DNA of 64,000 nucleotides from Myoxocephalus aenaeus. Its lineage: Eukaryota; Chordata; Actinopteri; Perciformes; Cottidae. Position numbers and translations under genes: made by a program. The stretch is taken from assembly GCA_038501785.1 (NCBI GenBank), contig JBAMJR010000053.1, positions 9,436,501-9,500,500 of the forward strand, in the 5' to 3' direction. Positions 59,461 through 64,000 of this stretch are shown piece by piece (position 1 is the stretch's first letter; each line of letters begins with the position of its first letter). Below the pieces are notes generated by a model. That model did not search any database. It was not told the origin of the DNA and worked only from the letters and a program-made list of their open reading frames with translations.

Positions 59461-62400
59461 GGGATATAAAAGCTTCAGTATTCCCCTTTTAGATACACGC
59501 AAAAAGAGACTAAAAGTAATTATTTGGATGCAAGTTTTGCTTTGCTTGGTCTGGAAGCTACCAGAGAGAGATGTGACACAAGCAGTGTTGTCGTCTGCAA
59601 CATGCTTGAATGTATATGTATATCTGTATTTGTGTGTGTGTCTGTTTGCGCACGTAGGTCTGTGTGAGCGAATAGCAGCGAAAGCGCCTTTTTCTCCTGA
59701 TGCCATGCCTAACAGGATCAGCACTCATTAAGAGCTCTCCAGAGCCCAGGCACCTCACAGACAGAAACACTCTCCAAAAAGACAACCCCCCGAACCCAGA
59801 AAACACACACGGCTTCCTGCCTGTAAGCCTCTTCTCCAGTGTAAACAAACTGGCATCCACTTGAAGCACTGGCAAGGTTATTTATACCAAATGCAATCCA
59901 AAAAAAACACATCACATGGTTATCCCTGTCTGCTTAAAAAAGTAATAAAAACATAATTTGTTGAAGTTTGAGTTTCTCCTCATCATATCAGATTGTCACT
60001 TAAAATGTATAGTTTAAATAGCATATAGTATGATGATAGGTAGTTTTGTAGATTATACTACCACTATTTTGTTAATCAGATTCTTCTAATCCTGTTACAT
60101 ACTGTATAAACCATTACTGCCCAAACCGGTCCACGGGTGGATAATCCTCCATCATAATCCTCCAGAGAATATTGATGCACCTTTAAAATCCCCAATTCAT
60201 GTTGTCACATACACTACTTTAGTGGAAGAAGCAGGGAAAAAAGCAGGGAAAAATATTAAGGTGTCAGGGAAGGGAGCAACTTCGCTGGAGGGTCACTGAT
60301 ATTTTACATCCTAATGCAGTATGTAAAGTATGATCATAAGAGGTCATATGTGCCCATCTCATATGCATAGACAAGCCTGCTAACGCGCTACGACAAGCTA
60401 ATCCATTACACCTATGGACGTTACATCTGATGCAGTGCTGTAATCTGCTGCGCGAGACGAGGCGGCGGAGCACGTCGGGGGTACACAATCGTCCTTGTCG
60501 GCGTCATGTTTCTTTCTTAGCGCAGGAGGGGAAATATTCAGATCCCCAGGGATACACTCAGGGATGAGAGCGGCCTGTGGCTTTCCTTTTGTTGCCTGTA
60601 ATGGATTATTTCATACAAACATGCAATTGGGCTGCGTTACTGATGGATGGCAGCCATTGTTATGGTAAAGTCACTCCATTGCCTTCCCTGGGTCCCCTAT
60701 TAATCTCAGTCAAGTCAATGGCGCTGGTGTGCAAAATTCCCCATTAAACCGTACCACCTTGACAACAATGGTTGTGTCAGTGCGGCATCTTCCAGACACT
60801 TCCCAGGAAGGAGAGGACATGGAATGTTTCCCTAACAGATTACATGAATTAAACCTGTGGAATGTAAGGGAAATAAACAAACAAAAGGCCCATGTATCTC
60901 CATAATTGTGTGAATGTGTTTTATTTGGATGGTGGATTGTCTGCAGGTGAAGGTTAAAGGTAACCAACCCCATTTCCTCGGTGAGAGTGAACCTGACTGA
61001 CCTGCCGCGTTAAACGACATCAGCCTGTGACCCTGGATTGAAAGATGGGGATGGACAGAAGCCGAGGAGAGGAAGATAGACTATCGAGAGGAGGGAGAGA
61101 CAGCCCGAGAGAGAAAAGGCAAAAAGGAAAGAGAAAAACTGAGCGAGACAGGTAGTCTACAGATCGACAGTCTGCTCCTGTCCACTGCTTCTTCACTGTG
61201 TAACAACCTTTTTCTCTCAGGCTCTGTCGATCCTGTTTTCCTCATGCCTCGTCTCCCATTCTTGTTCTCATTCTCTCCTTCCCTCGTCCGTCAATTTGTG
61301 AAGGCCTCACATCATTACTGTCAAAAATCACACTGCAGTGGCAATACAAAAGCCACATTCACACTATCACACATGCAGGCACACACACTCGTATACTTTC
61401 CGCTCACTCATGCGTTGCAGGAGAGTGACTTTTTTCTTTTTCTTCGACTGGGTTCCGACACCCAGCAAGCGAGCTCTTTGATTTTCCTGTCAGACACTTT
61501 TGCCCCCAACCTAAAAAGTTTTTATCTCTATCTGGATCTGACTGAGTCGTTGTCTACTCTACAGATAAAATCCCGATCACAATCTGTGCTTCTTGATACG
61601 TAAGCATCCCGGCTCGCCGCGTGATCTCGGCGACCTTTGGCTCTCCTCGTCGTGTCGAGATGTGTTTAAAAGACCGTAACGCAATCGGCTCAAATTTCAA
61701 CTGAGGGACAATTGTTGTGAAGGAATGACAAGAGATAACATTCAAGATCATTTAACTGCAGGGTTCGATGAGAAGCTTAAACTTGAGGCCTCTCAGAGTC
61801 AGAGAGGCAGGTGATTAAACCCTGTCATCAAATCTCACAGGTCCTTTTCAAGCCACAGGAAGCGACTGGAGAGCTCTGATTACCATCGATGACACTTCAC
61901 CCCACCCATCTGATCCCCTGTAAGAGGCTGTTAAAGCCAAATGGGCTCTCTCGTTAAAACTGGTGTCAAGTAAATAATACATCTTTTTATCTATACGTGT
62001 GGGGACTGGATAAACATGAAAGTGAGCTTATCAAATCAAAAGGCTAACAGCTAAAAGGTGTCCTAATCTGATCTGGCAATTATTTGTCTCGTATAGTTCT
62101 TTGAAGCCAATAGCACCTTAAAGCTAACTACTGTATGTGTATCACCAATCACACCAAAGCAAAGGTGAGTAATTGAAGATCACCGACATTACATTTTTTT
62201 CTCCATTTAAGCCATTTAGATAAGCGGCTTGTTGTGAGAGATTACTCTGTGACTCAGTCGATGTTGGCGCATTGTGTAGTCTAAAATGGGCTGCTACTCA
62301 ATACACACCATGCATTTTTGTTAAGCAACAAGCTATTTATAACATTGTTAATTTCTCGAGATAAGTCAAAGAAAACTCCAAGCAGCTGTTATTTGAAAAC

Positions 62401-63599
62401 AAAAGGGCTGAACATGATGATGCCTTGAACTCACCTTTTGCTAAGCCCCACCTCCCACTGCTCTACTGTCAGAATTGCCATGGGGCCCACACTATCACTA
62501 ACTGCAGTCATAAACATAAATATGTTCACATTTTTTGAAAAACTAAAAAGCTATTTCAGAGACGAGCAGCCAGAATGATCTAAAATATACATTTGAAGCA
62601 TATTTCTAGGAAAAACAGGTTAAAAAGATAAAGATAGAAGTTAAAGCCTACAGATCAGTGTAAAAGTGAACCACCACATCACCACATGGCGATCGAGACA
62701 TGAAATTAAGGAATACTGTTCTTGTAAAGCCAAGTAGGTTTTTATTTAGTGTTACAAAGATTAAAAAGCCAAAGTTAAATCTGCTTAAATCAGTACATTT
62801 TCAGTTTTGGATAGTTGGCTGATGCTATGCTATTATTGGCCAGTTTGAGTGGTGGGACACAGTGAACTGAAAAGTTTTTTTTCTGCATGAACTGGTTGAC
62901 TGACTGTAATAGCAATGTATTACTGTGAAGGTGTTGACTTGGGAAGTATTTTAAAATCAAGATGAAAGAGATGTTAACGTAGTTATTAACCACGACAATA
63001 GTTCTGTGTGTTGGAGCCATTTTCACCTTTTGTTTTTCACGAAGGCGAAGACACACAGCGCAATGGCACTTTTGCACCACTGCAGAGGATGACGACATTC
63101 AGAGGCACCCGCTGCAGCGACGTGTGGCCCCTTGGGCTCAAGCTCTAAGTGTTTCAGGCAGCTACACACACAGCCCATAACTCTGCCTTGCTGATAGCAG
63201 GACTTGGAATTGTCTCTTCTACCAGAGTTTACCCCTCCCCTCTTTCCCTTTTCCCCACCTGCCTCGTCCCCCTCCAATACCGTGTCCCAGCGGAGTTGTA
63301 AATCGTTCCGGTGGCGTCCGCCCAGAGCAATGAAGCTGACACGCGAGGACACACACATGGCGACACACTTATTCACACAGTCAAACGTGCTAACACGTAT
63401 CATACATGCAGCCTCCCAAACTGGAATACATGATAAACATGTGATTACTGCTCAAAGCAAGAGACGGAAATATGCTGCCGCTAATGTTAATAGGTGGGTT
63501 GCTAATGTAGAAGCAGACCTAGTTATTAGTGGTTTAAAATAGAAGCCTGCAGAGATACGGGTGAAGAGATGGGAAGGTGGGGGCAAATACAGGCACACT
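59461..63599. other. Unique sequence with CNE-like parts, no gene
   Basis: A purine-rich patch (61045-61150) lies between two complex, ATTA-containing blocks (60360-60960 and 61550-62170) that look like candidate regulatory DNA. The frames at 61244-61603, 63023-63403 and 63204-63542 carry no recognisable domain. Confidence 0.38.
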
Positions 63600-63790
63600 G
63601 ACAAATGAAGAACGTGAGGGAGAAGCTCATTAAGCTCCTGTGGTTGAGGGAATAGTCAATAAAATGCAAAAGGATAGAGAGCGAGGAAAGAAAGAGGAAA
63701 ATAGATGAGAGTTGAGACTTTGAAAGAAAAGAAGATAAGCGAGGGAGGAAGAGAATAGGGGAGGAAGGGAATTGGGGGATGTTTTGAAAT
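63600..63790. repeat. Purine-rich (GA/GGA) tract
   Basis: About 190 bp biased to A and G on the plus strand, with 'gaaagaaagaggaaaat' and 'gagggaggaagagaatag'. Confidence 0.6.
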
Positions 63791-64000
63791 GTGAGAGTAC
63801 AGTTATAGCTGTCTTGATGTCAGAATACCACAGAGTACAAAATATGAAATTCTTCCCATTCATGCTCATTTGGATGACACATCTGGATGTTTTTTTTTTT
63901 TTAAATTCTGTCAAGCTTCAATCATAGGAGCGGCAGTCTTTTTCACCACTCCTGTCTGTGCCATTATGAGTCTCACAGGGTGGGTGACATTCAGCTGTGG
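63791..64000. other. Unique sequence to window end
   Basis: Contains a T-run at about 63889-63901. Nothing else is recognisable. Confidence 0.5.

Noticed and set aside
59056..59724. 222-codon minus-strand frame, the longest in the window
   Set aside because: It reads through a purine/pyrimidine-biased tract, giving Phe/Leu/Ser-rich low-complexity protein typical of chance openness.

Overview
This looks like a piece of teleost fish nuclear genome: an intergenic region or very long intron of about 64 kb with no protein-coding exon that I can support. The evidence for a fish is the mix of interspersed repeats (teleost-style hAT elements, Tc1-type MITEs, Ty3/gypsy-like LTRs, a LINE end carrying a reverse-transcriptase C-terminal remnant, a tRNA-headed SINE) together with very dense dinucleotide microsatellites. 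The family names rest on recognition of termini, target-site duplications and short motifs. No database search was possible. Open frames are short, random-looking or translations of simple repeats. No rRNA gene, convincing tRNA gene or CRISPR array was seen.

Layout. 0-14 kb: mostly unique AT-rich sequence with three Tc1-type miniature elements (243-450, 5735-6061, 13799-14055), CA arrays, a degenerate CAT-triplet tract, and a cluster of three evenly spaced NF-Y (CCAAT) boxes near 7.74 kb. 14-23 kb: the main transposon zone. It holds a putative minus-strand LTR whose start is packed with ETS/CRE/GC-box motifs (17627-18049), a minus-strand SINE (about 19265-19525), and a nested hAT complex (19682-22557). 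In that complex both the host element and the element inserted into it keep perfect 8-bp target-site duplications, and a third hAT-like segment lies inside the host. 23-40 kb: mainly unique sequence with scattered hAT and retroelement fragments, a cluster of five CA/GT arrays at 32.2-33.3 kb, a perfect 19-bp-arm palindrome at 37362-37405, and a long pyrimidine-rich tract. 40-50 kb: AT, CA and poly-G arrays, a LINE 3' end (about 43082-43476), a 22-bp minisatellite, and a nearly intact solo LTR (49790-50177). 50-64 kb: mostly unique sequence with one old repeat carrying a CTCF-like core and two purine-rich tracts.

Between the repeats are many stretches of balanced, complex sequence rich in homeodomain-like TAATTA/ATTA words and free of simple repeats. 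They look like the conserved non-coding elements found around developmental regulator genes in fish. That is inference from texture only and needs cross-species alignment. There are no cooperating genes to describe. The biological interest lies in transposon nesting, transposon-borne promoter and insulator motifs, and candidate enhancers.
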